From Ardenticatenales bacterium (GTDB lineage Bacteria > Chloroflexota > Anaerolineae > Promineifilales > Promineifilaceae): a DNA stretch of 64,000 nt. Location of the stretch: the NCBI GenBank assembly GCA_020634515.1, contig JACKBL010000001.1, positions 682,001 through 746,000 on the forward strand, given 5' to 3'. A program made the position numbers and the translations under genes. The notes beneath the pieces were generated by a model that had not been told where the DNA came from, searched no databases, and worked only from the letters and a program-made list of their open reading frames with translations. This document shows, piece by piece, positions 1 through 7,278 of this stretch; position 1 is the first letter of the stretch, and every line of letters begins with the position of its first letter.

Positions 1-878
1 GTGCCCGCCCGCCCATTCCAAAAAAGATGCACGTCGTTCGCGCCGTGCGTGATCACGGTCACCTCGCCATAGTCCGGTTCCGGCGCGATCAGCCAGGGGT
101 CCGTCCAGGTGCTGCCGGCATTTTCCGACCGCAAATAGACCATGTAAATGGGATCGGCGCGGGGCGCGGCCAGATCGTTGTCGCGCACCAGGGACAGCGC
201 CACGTGCAGCCGCCCGGCCCCATCCACGGCCAGGCGGCCCCACCGGGCCAGTTCCTGCGCGCCAGGGGCGGCGAAGATGGTGCGCGGCGGTGTCCAGTGG
301 CGTCCGCCGTCAGCGGAACGGGCAAACACCAGGCCATTGCTCGCTTCCGTCCACAGCAGGTACACGTCGTCGCCCACGGCAACCACATCTGGCTCGTAGG
401 CGGCCACGTAGAGCGTAAAGGCGGCGGGTTCGGCCCATCCTTGGGGCGCGCCCGCTTCCGTGGCGTAGGCGCGGCTGTAGTAGATGGCGTTTCCGCCGGA
501 CCAGGCCAGGTGCAAGTAGCCGCGCTCGTCCAGGGCTACGGCGGGCATACGGGCCACGCGCCCGCCAGGGGAAACGAGGATGTCGGTGGGGTCGGACCAG
601 ACGCCGTTCTGCTGTTGGGCGTAGTAGAGCGATTGCCCGGTTCCGTCTGCTTCGTTTTCTGGATTGCCGTATGCCCAGAAGACATGGACTGTGCCGGCAT
701 TGTCTACGATGATCTCCGGTTCGGAAGCGCGCCCGGTGGTTTCAAAGAGGAATTGGGGTGGGGACCAAATGCCGGCATCTTGCCGCGCCGCCGCCTGCCC
801 ACTCCCCCGCCACCACCACAGCCCGGCAGCCAGCAGCAGCACCGCCGCCGCCCGCCACCCCTTTTCTCGCCCCACCAT
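1..878 (-). CDS. Exported Asp-box (BNR) beta-propeller protein, 3' end cut by window edge
   Basis: Reading leftward from the ATG at 878, which overlaps the TGA of the upstream wzt gene (ATGA arrangement), the frame stays open to base 1, giving about 292 residues. It begins with a basic stretch and a hydrophobic signal sequence (AAAVLLLAAGLWWW), so the product is probably exported. The rest consists of repeated blades with hallmarks such as GVWSDP, VHVFWAY, SADGGRHW and NAGSTWTDP, typical of Asp-box/sialidase-fold propellers. Such folds bind or cleave glycans, but no sialidase catalytic residues can be assigned here. Its position as the last visible gene of a glycan export operon suggests a surface or envelope role. 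The C-terminus lies outside the window. Confidence 0.7.
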   Translation of the reverse strand, partial: MVGREKGWRAAAVLLLAAGLWWWRGSGQAAARQDAGIWSPPQFLFETTGRASEPEIIVDNAGTVHVFWAYGNPENEADGTGQSLYYAQQQNGVWSDPTDILVSPGGRVARMPAVALDERGYLHLAWSGGNAIYYSRAYATEAGAPQGWAEPAAFTLYVAAYEPDVVAVGDDVYLLWTEASNGLVFARSADGGRHWTPPRTIFAAPGAQELARWGRLAVDGAGRLHVALSLVRDNDLAAPRADPIYMVYLRSENAGSTWTDPWLIAPEPDYGEVTVITHGANDVHLFWNGRAG

Positions 879-2128
879 CACGCCCCTCCGCTCACATCCC
901 AGCTATGCGGCAGCAACACCGCGCCCGCCTCCGCGCGCGTGAGCCGCCCCGTGCCATAAAAATCCCCGTCGTGAACGTCAAACGAGGCTGCTGCCCGCAC
1001 ATGATCGGACATCTCGTGGTCAATGGCGCAGTAGAGGTCCACGAAGTAGCGGCCAAAGCGGAGCGGGAAGTGGGGCACATGGCAGGTAAATGCCCCCTTG
1101 ACGGCAAAGCCCTCGGCCAGGGCATCGGGGAAAAAATGCGTAGACAGATTCATCAGGCGCGTACCGTCGGGCAGACTGATCACCAGGGAGATTTCCGCCT
1201 GGCGCGGACGGCGAGGCCGGTCAGACGTGTAGCCAATACGGAAATGCGCCGTCTGGCCGCAAACGAGGCGGGTGATGGGCGCGCCCGCGTCGTCTAGGCA
1301 AGCGAAGGAGGTGAAGCGCACCGGTCCCCGGCCGCTGCGATGGCCCAAATTGAGCGTGCCGGGGGCGTCATCGCGCGTGCCCGCCTGCAAATAGCGCAGC
1401 ACGGCCGCCTGCGCCGCGCCCTGGTGGACGGCGCGCCCCTGCTCCAGCACCAACGCCTCGTGGCACAGGTTGGCGATGGCCGCCATATTGTGGCTGACGA
1501 GCAGCACGGCGCGCCCGGCGCGGGCCACATCGCCCATTTTGCCCAGGCATTTGCGTTGAAACCGGGCATCCCCCACCGCCAAAACCTCGTCCACCAGCAA
1601 AATCTCCGGCTCCAGGTGGGCGGCTACGGCAAAAGCCAGGCGCACGTACATGCCGCTGGAGTACCGCTTCACGGGCGTGTCGATGAACTCGTCCAGTTCG
1701 GCAAAGGCCACGATCTCCTCAAAGCGGGCGGCAATCTCGCGGCGGCGCATGCCCAGGATGGCCCCGTTGAGATAGATGTTCTCCCGCCCGCTCAGTTCCG
1801 GGTGAAAGCCCGTGCCCACTTCCAGGAGGGACCCGACGCGGCCATGCAGTTCGACGCGCCCGCGTGTGGGTTCCGTGATGCGGGAGAGAATCTTCAATAG
1901 GGTGGATTTGCCCGCGCCATTGGGGCCAATCACGCCTACGACTTCGCCGCGGCGCACGGTGAAGGAAACGTCGCGCAGCGCCCAGAACGGGCGCGCTTGC
2001 TCGTGGGGGCGTGACCAGGAGCGGCGCAGCACGCCATCAAGCGCCTCGCGCAGCGTGGCCGCCGGGGGCGCGCCGCCGATCCGATACTGCTTACTCAGCC
2101 CTTCAACGCGGATGGCTACGTTGCTCAT
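878..2128 (-). CDS. wzt: Wzt-like ABC transporter ATP-binding protein (polysaccharide export), copy 1
   Basis: This 416-residue protein energises export of a lipid-linked polysaccharide through a Wzm-type permease. Its N-terminal half is an ABC ATPase with Walker A GPNGAGKST, signature YSSGMYVRLA and Walker B ILLVDEVLAVGD, followed by the switch region SHNMAAI. The last 160 or so residues form a beta-rich domain like the Wzt C-terminal domain, which in the family reads the modified end of the glycan chain. The start ATG overlaps the stop of the upstream GT2 gene by 4 nt. A second wzt of exactly the same length lies at 3330-4580, but only one permease is visible, so the two ATPases may serve different substrates with one channel. 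That last point is inference. Confidence 0.85.
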   Translation of the reverse strand: MSNVAIRVEGLSKQYRIGGAPPAATLREALDGVLRRSWSRPHEQARPFWALRDVSFTVRRGEVVGVIGPNGAGKSTLLKILSRITEPTRGRVELHGRVGSLLEVGTGFHPELSGRENIYLNGAILGMRRREIAARFEEIVAFAELDEFIDTPVKRYSSGMYVRLAFAVAAHLEPEILLVDEVLAVGDARFQRKCLGKMGDVARAGRAVLLVSHNMAAIANLCHEALVLEQGRAVHQGAAQAAVLRYLQAGTRDDAPGTLNLGHRSGRGPVRFTSFACLDDAGAPITRLVCGQTAHFRIGYTSDRPRRPRQAEISLVISLPDGTRLMNLSTHFFPDALAEGFAVKGAFTCHVPHFPLRFGRYFVDLYCAIDHEMSDHVRAAASFDVHDGDFYGTGRLTRAEAGAVLLPHSWDVSGGA

Positions 2129-3312
2129 GGCGCATCTGGAACGGGGGAGGCGCGGCGCGCGAGGATGGCCCGGACCATGATAGACCAGACGCCGCGATTG
2201 CGTAGCCAGCGGGGGTCGGCGGCGATCCCGGTGGGGCCGAGGGAGCGCACGGTGGCCATGTCACCGGCGTGGAAGCTGTCGAAAAAGGTGCTCATGGCGG
2301 CGGTTGCCAGGACGGGGCGTCGCCAGGCCGCGACCTGGGGCAGGGCCGCGAGCAGGGGGGCGAAGAGGGCGGCGACGATGCGGCGGTAGTCTGCGCCGCG
2401 CGGTTGGCGTCCGCCGCAGAGGTGGACGCAGCGGACGAGGCGACCGATCATGTTGTCTTTGTCGGCCAGGAGGTGGGCGTCGAGTTGGCAGGCGTGGACC
2501 AGTTCCGTGCCGGCATCCGCGGGCCGACCCGCCGCCGCTGCCATTTCCGCGCCCCAGAGGTGCGTGCGGGCCAGGGCTTGCTCGCGAATGGTCGGGGGCA
2601 GCGGATGGGGAGCCAGTTGCATACCCTTTTCCAGGACGCGGGCGTGTTCGGCGTAGACGAGTTGACTACGGTAGAGGTGGTGGGTGGTGTTGGTCCCGTG
2701 CAGGCGGTAGAGGGCGAGGGGTTCGGGCACGCAGATGACGGGGTAGCGGGCGGCGATGCGCAGCCAGAGGTCCCAGTCGCCGGAGCCGATGAGGGTTTCG
2801 TCGAAGAGGCCAATTTCTTGCAGACAGGCGCGGCGGATCATGACGGTGAGTGCCGGCATAAAATCGCCCCGCAGCAGTTCCTGAAACGCATCGGCCCCCT
2901 CTGGTAAAACCACGCCGGTCGGGTTGCCGCCATTGAGCCGTCGTCCGGTAGCGTCAATGGTATAGGCCAGCGAATAAACCAGCCCCGCCGCCGGCTGCCG
3001 CTCCAGAGCCGCCACCTGTTTCTCCAGTTTTGCCGGCAGCCAGACGTCATCCGAGTCCAACAGCGCGATAAACTCCCCGGACGCGGCGCGCACGGCGGTG
3101 TTGCGCGCCGCCTGCGTGCCCCGGTTCGGCTGCAAGATCAGGTGAATTGCCTCGCCATAGTCGCGCAGAATCTCCCGCGTGCCATCCGTGGAGCCATCGT
3201 CCACCACGATCACCTCGCGGTCGGTGTAGGTCTGCGCCAGGGCGCTGTCCACGCAGGCGCGCACGTAGGGGGCGTGATTATAGGCGGGGATAATGACGCT
3301 AACACGCGGCAT
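2125..3312 (-). CDS. Family 2 glycosyltransferase
   Basis: The protein has 395 residues. A GT-A fold occupies about residues 1-220: the nucleotide-binding start SVIIPAYNHAPYV, the VVDDGSTDGT loop and the DSDD metal-binding motif near residue 88. The C-terminal third is helical and not recognised. It probably transfers a sugar from a nucleotide donor onto a lipid-linked glycan at the cytoplasmic face. It sits between the two wzt genes, 17 nt after the second wzt and overlapping the first by 4 nt, so it is almost certainly co-transcribed with the exporter. Donor and acceptor cannot be read from sequence. Confidence 0.85.
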   Translation of the reverse strand: MPRVSVIIPAYNHAPYVRACVDSALAQTYTDREVIVVDDGSTDGTREILRDYGEAIHLILQPNRGTQAARNTAVRAASGEFIALLDSDDVWLPAKLEKQVAALERQPAAGLVYSLAYTIDATGRRLNGGNPTGVVLPEGADAFQELLRGDFMPALTVMIRRACLQEIGLFDETLIGSGDWDLWLRIAARYPVICVPEPLALYRLHGTNTTHHLYRSQLVYAEHARVLEKGMQLAPHPLPPTIREQALARTHLWGAEMAAAAGRPADAGTELVHACQLDAHLLADKDNMIGRLVRCVHLCGGRQPRGADYRRIVAALFAPLLAALPQVAAWRRPVLATAAMSTFFDSFHAGDMATVRSLGPTGIAADPRWLRNRGVWSIMVRAILARRASPVPDAP

Positions 3313-3329
3313 GGGAGAGGGAGATCTGG

Positions 3330-4580
3330 TTATGGTTTTTGGGCGATGGCTTCGATGTCCAGGTGGGTTTGACGAAACATGATGTCGCCCCAGCCCCCGT
3401 TCCAGGCCAGCGGCGGTCCGGCGGCGGGTTGTGTGGGAATGATCTGAAAGCCCAGCATTGTGCCGGCAACAATGTCATAATCAAATCGCTCATCATGCGC
3501 CCCGCCCTGCCCCACGCTGAAGCCCGCGTAATAAAATCCGGGGGCCAGATTCAGATTATCAATCGTCAGGCGCAGTGTTACCGTTTGCCCGGCACGAATG
3601 GCGAACGGATGTTGCGGCAGCAGCGAGCCGATGCAGCGCCCGCTGGCGTGGAAGAGGCTGGCCCCAATCGTCAGGTCCGCCACGTCCGCGCCGGACCAGA
3701 CGACGAGGCGATAGCGCAGCGGCTCCCCCACGGGGAGCGTCGCCCCATCCGCCGCCAGCAGTTGCACGCTGCGGAAGCGCATCACGCCGCCAAAGCCGGG
3801 GGAACGAAGCTGGCTCAGGTCGTTGGCGGCGACAGGCGCCGCTTGCGCCAGGTATTGGCTCACGACCGCCCGCGTGGGGCCAATTTGGCGCACTTGCCCC
3901 TCGGCCAGATGTACCACTCGCCCGCACAGCGAACTGACCGCGCCCATGTTGTGGCTCACAAACAGCACCGTGCGCCCCTCGCGGGCTACGTCGCCCATTT
4001 TGCCCAGGCATTTGCGCTGAAAAACGGCGTCCCCCACGGCCAGCACCTCATCCACCAGCAAAATCTCCGGCTGCAAATGGGCGGCCACGGCAAAGGCCAG
4101 CCGCACATACATGCCGCTGGAGTAATGCTTCACGGGCGTGTCCAGAAAGGGGGCGATTTCGGCAAAGGCGACGATGGCCTCAAAATGGCGGGTAATCTCC
4201 GCGCGCCGCATCCCCAGGATGGCCCCGTTGAGGTAGATGTTCTCCCGCCCGCTCAGTTCGGGGTGAAAGCCCGTGCCGACTTCCAGGAGGGAGCCAACGC
4301 GGCCAAAAATCTCGGCGCGCCCGCGTGTGGGTTCGGTGATCTGGGAGAGAATTTTGAGGAGGGTGGACTTGCCCGCCCCATTCCGCCCGATCACGCCGAC
4401 GACCTCGCCGCGCCGCACCTCGAAGGAGACGTCCTGCAATGCCCAAAATGGGGTTTTGCCCTGTCGTGAGCGGCGAAACAGGCCGGCTGCCGCTTCCCGC
4501 AGGGTGTCCGCGCGTGGTGCGCCCTGGGGAATCAGGTACTGTTTGGAGAGGCCGCGCAGGTGAATAGCCACGTCGCTCAT
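3330..4580 (-). CDS. wzt: Wzt-like ABC transporter ATP-binding protein, copy 2
   Basis: This 416-residue ATPase directly follows the permease gene with a gap of 6 nt, so it is the obvious Wzm partner. It has Walker A GRNGAGKST, signature YSSGMYVRLA, Walker B ILLVDEVLAVGD and the SHNMGAV switch. Its N-terminal half is nearly identical to copy 1 at 878-2128. The C-terminal domain (from about residue 240) is clearly different, consistent with recognition of a different glycan terminus. Duplication followed by divergence of the substrate domain is the simplest reading. Confidence 0.85.
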   Translation of the reverse strand: MSDVAIHLRGLSKQYLIPQGAPRADTLREAAAGLFRRSRQGKTPFWALQDVSFEVRRGEVVGVIGRNGAGKSTLLKILSQITEPTRGRAEIFGRVGSLLEVGTGFHPELSGRENIYLNGAILGMRRAEITRHFEAIVAFAEIAPFLDTPVKHYSSGMYVRLAFAVAAHLQPEILLVDEVLAVGDAVFQRKCLGKMGDVAREGRTVLFVSHNMGAVSSLCGRVVHLAEGQVRQIGPTRAVVSQYLAQAAPVAANDLSQLRSPGFGGVMRFRSVQLLAADGATLPVGEPLRYRLVVWSGADVADLTIGASLFHASGRCIGSLLPQHPFAIRAGQTVTLRLTIDNLNLAPGFYYAGFSVGQGGAHDERFDYDIVAGTMLGFQIIPTQPAAGPPLAWNGGWGDIMFRQTHLDIEAIAQKP

Positions 4581-4586
4581 GGGTGA

Positions 4587-5456
4587 TCAGACAATGTCGG
4601 CAAAGGTACGTTCGGTGCGGCGGAAGAAGATGAGGCCGGTGCTAAAAATGAGCAGGGTGATGATGATGGAGACGAAGAAGCGGGTTCCCGGTGGATTTTG
4701 TCCCAGGAGCGCCCAGCGAAAGCCTTCGACGACGCCCGTCATGGGGTTGAGGGCAAGGAGGAAACGGAAGCGGGCGGGAATGAGGGTGCTGCCGTAGACG
4801 ACGGGGGTGGCGTACATCCACAGTTGCAGGAGGAAGGGGATGAGGTGATTGACGTCGCGGTAGCGGACGTTGAGCGCGGCCAGCCAGAGGCCAAATCCCA
4901 GGGCGGTGAAGAGGGCGAGAAGGAGAAATGCCGGCAGCCACCATACCGCCGCCGTGGGTCTTACCCCATAAAAAGCCATCAATCCCAGAAAAACGACAAA
5001 GGCAATGGCAAAATCCGCCAGCCCGGAAAAAACGCCCGCCAACGGAATAATCAGGCGTGGGAAATACACTTTGGTGATCAGATTGGTGTTGCCCACCAGG
5101 CTGGTTGCCGCCCGATTGAGCGAGCCGGCGAAGTAGTTCCACGGCAGCAGCGCCGCGAAGGCAAACAGAGGATACGGCACATCCCCGGAAGGGACGCCCA
5201 GCAGCGTGCCAAACAGCAGCGTGAAAACGAGCATGCTCGCCAGCGGTTGTAGCACAATCCACAGGATGCCCAGCAACGTCTGCTTGTACCGCACTTTAAC
5301 GTCCCGCCAAACGAGGAAGTACAGGAGTTCACGATACTGCCACACGCGATCAAGCTGCAAAGATACCCAGCCGGTGGAAGGTTCTATCACCAGCATGGGG
5401 GGCGGGGTGGACGGCGGGGTGGACGGTTGGGCGTCGGCGAAGGATGTTTGGGACAT
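4587..5456 (-). CDS. wzm: Wzm-like ABC-2 permease for polysaccharide export
   Basis: The protein has 289 residues starting at MSQTSFADAQ. A longer open frame upstream is rejected because it runs through a palindromic repeat and antisense sequence. A Pro/Ser/Thr-rich tail is followed by ELLYFLVWRDVKVRYKQT, the amphipathic entry helix typical of Wzm/TagG permeases, and then about six membrane segments ending FSTGLIFFRRTERTFADIV. It forms the channel that moves undecaprenyl-linked polysaccharide across the inner membrane, powered by the downstream Wzt. It begins a transcription block of its own: 61 nt with a hairpin separate it from the O-antigen ligase-like gene upstream. Confidence 0.88.
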   Translation of the reverse strand: MSQTSFADAQPSTPPSTPPPMLVIEPSTGWVSLQLDRVWQYRELLYFLVWRDVKVRYKQTLLGILWIVLQPLASMLVFTLLFGTLLGVPSGDVPYPLFAFAALLPWNYFAGSLNRAATSLVGNTNLITKVYFPRLIIPLAGVFSGLADFAIAFVVFLGLMAFYGVRPTAAVWWLPAFLLLALFTALGFGLWLAALNVRYRDVNHLIPFLLQLWMYATPVVYGSTLIPARFRFLLALNPMTGVVEGFRWALLGQNPPGTRFFVSIIITLLIFSTGLIFFRRTERTFADIV

Positions 5457-5473
5457 GGAAAACGTTAACCATA

Positions 5474-5506
5474 AGATTGGTTCATTCTCCAAGAATGAAC
5501 CAATCT
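5474..5506. repeat. Family D palindrome
   Basis: An inverted repeat with arms AGATTGGTTCATTCT and AGAATGAACCAATCT around TCC. A second, slightly decayed copy is at 62601-62633. Its ends AGATTGG/CCAATCT match those of the family A elements. It lies between the O-antigen ligase-like gene and wzm and could form a transcript hairpin. Confidence 0.75.
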
Positions 5507-5517
5507 GAAGTGCGCCC

Positions 5518-7278
5518 TTACCGCATTGCCTCATGCACCCAGGCCAATCGCTGTTCATCACCCAGGTGTTCATACCAGAAAGCGCGTAAGGCCAGTTGCC
5601 CCTGCGCTTGATTGATGCCTGCCCATAGGGTTGTGCCGGCATCCACCCCCCCCGTGACAATGATTGCTTCGCCCAATAACTGGCGCGTGGCGTTGTTGCT
5701 GGGGGCGGCGGCGTAGGCCGCTTGCAGGTGCGCCAGGGCGCGATCATAGTCGCCCAAAGAGAGTTCGATTTGACCGAGGCGGCGGTTGGCGCTGGCGTTA
5801 GCGGGATCGAGCGCCAACGCGCGTTCATAGGCGGCAATCGGCTGGCTCAGGTCCACGGCGCGGCGCACGGCATCTTGCAGCGGCCAGTCCGGCCACTGGT
5901 AGACGGTTAGCTCTATCCGGCTCTGGCGCGCGGCGGCGAAATTGCGCCAGGCCAGCGCCCGCGGTTGGCGCTGCCAGGGGAGCAGGGCGAGCAAAGCCAG
6001 CAACAGCGCCGCCGCCAACCGGCGGCGGCTTTGTCGCCTCTGGCGTGGTCGCGGGTCCGCCAGGACGAAGGCCAGGGGCGCAAAGAGCAGCAGCAATGCC
6101 CGGCTGCCATAAAAAGCGTCATCCACCATCCCATGCGCCAGGATGGTGGTCAGGGAGAGCGCGCCCGCCGCCAGCGTCGCGGGCAGTTGTTCGTCCGCCG
6201 CCATCCGCCAGACGGAGATGCCGGCCAGGGCTACCAGCCATCCCAACGCCAACACGCCGAACCCGCCTTGCTCAATCGCCACATCCAGCCACAAATTGTG
6301 CGCGTGTATGCTGTGGCCGACGTGGACGAGCAGGCTGTAGCTGGCGTAGAGCAAAGGGAAACTGCCCAATCCCGCGCCCACCAGCGGATAATCCGCCGCC
6401 AGAGAGAGGCTGCCCCGGTAAAGGTCGAGGCGGCTGAGGGTGCTGTTCGGGCCGGGGAGCGCGGCCAGCAGGCGACCCCAGGCGGGCGCGCCGAACAGGA
6501 GAAACGCCAGGGCCAGGCTGGCGCTGAGGCAAAGGCCGCCCAACATGAGCCAGCGACGGGGGAGTGACCGGCGGCGGCTGACCCAACCGGCCAACTGCCA
6601 GCCACCGATCAGGAGCGCGGCTCCGGCTAAAGCCGCCCATGCGCCCCGTGAGGCGGTGAAAAGCAAACCGACCAGGGAGAAAAACAGCAGTCCCGCGCCG
6701 CCCGCGCGCCGCCATCCCTGGTTGCTCCACACTGTGGTGGCGGCGAAGGGCAGGCTCATCCCCAGCAGGCCGCCGACGACGTTAGGGTGCAGGGGATGAC
6801 CGGGAAATGCCGGCATCCATCTCCGCAAAACGCGCCCGACATCAACCAACATCGCTATCTTCGTCGGGTAAGAATCCCAGTCGTTGGTGCAAAGGAAATA
6901 GAGGCTGACAACCGCGCCCAATGCGGCCAGCAGCCAGGCAGCCTGGCGCACCAACCCCGCCTGATGCAGGGCGACCAGGGCGGTAAACAGGAGCCAGCCG
7001 CCGATAATCAGCCAGAATTTGGCCCAAGCGGTGGCGGGATCGTAGGCAGCCCCAAGGCTGACGGCGGCGGTGAGGGTGAAGGCGAACAGGGGGATGTGGG
7101 CCGGGCTGCGCGGCGGCAGGCGGCGGGCGACCGGCCAGGGGGCCAGACCCAGGAGCAGCGGCCACGCGCCCACTTGCGGCCAGTGATACCAGAGGGCGGC
7201 GGCGGCAACGGCGGCGACGAGGCTGGCCCAGGCGAGGCGGGGAGATGGGGCCGCATTCCGCGGCGGCGGCGTGGTCAC
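5518..7278 (-). CDS. O-antigen ligase/polymerase-like membrane protein with C-terminal TPR
   Basis: The protein has 586 residues from the GTG at 7278, which overlaps the TGA of the preceding Asp-box gene; the longer upstream frame would run far into that gene. Residues 20-450 hold roughly ten to twelve membrane segments with a large loop containing VGAGLGSFPLLY and HVGHSIHAHNLWLDVAIEQGG, the arrangement of the Wzy/WaaL (O-antigen ligase) family. The C-terminal part (ALDPANASANRRLGQIELSLGDYDRALAHLQ) is a pair of tetratricopeptide repeats. It probably joins or polymerises lipid-linked glycans outside the membrane. Whether it is a ligase or polymerase cannot be told from sequence. Confidence 0.75.
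   Translation of the reverse strand: MTTPPPRNAAPSPRLAWASLVAAVAAAALWYHWPQVGAWPLLLGLAPWPVARRLPPRSPAHIPLFAFTLTAAVSLGAAYDPATAWAKFWLIIGGWLLFTALVALHQAGLVRQAAWLLAALGAVVSLYFLCTNDWDSYPTKIAMLVDVGRVLRRWMPAFPGHPLHPNVVGGLLGMSLPFAATTVWSNQGWRRAGGAGLLFFSLVGLLFTASRGAWAALAGAALLIGGWQLAGWVSRRRSLPRRWLMLGGLCLSASLALAFLLFGAPAWGRLLAALPGPNSTLSRLDLYRGSLSLAADYPLVGAGLGSFPLLYASYSLLVHVGHSIHAHNLWLDVAIEQGGFGVLALGWLVALAGISVWRMAADEQLPATLAAGALSLTTILAHGMVDDAFYGSRALLLLFAPLAFVLADPRPRQRRQSRRRLAAALLLALLALLPWQRQPRALAWRNFAAARQSRIELTVYQWPDWPLQDAVRRAVDLSQPIAAYERALALDPANASANRRLGQIELSLGDYDRALAHLQAAYAAAPSNNATRQLLGEAIIVTGGVDAGTTLWAGINQAQGQLALRAFWYEHLGDEQRLAWVHEAMR

Noticed and set aside
27..959. 310-codon + strand frame at the left edge
   Set aside because: The minus strand carries a clear signal peptide and Asp-box blades in the same place; the + translation is low-complexity Arg/Gly/Pro.
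4587..5837. 416-codon version of the wzm frame
   Set aside because: The first 127 codons run through a palindromic repeat and sequence antisense to the O-antigen ligase-like gene. MSQTSFADA is the sensible start.
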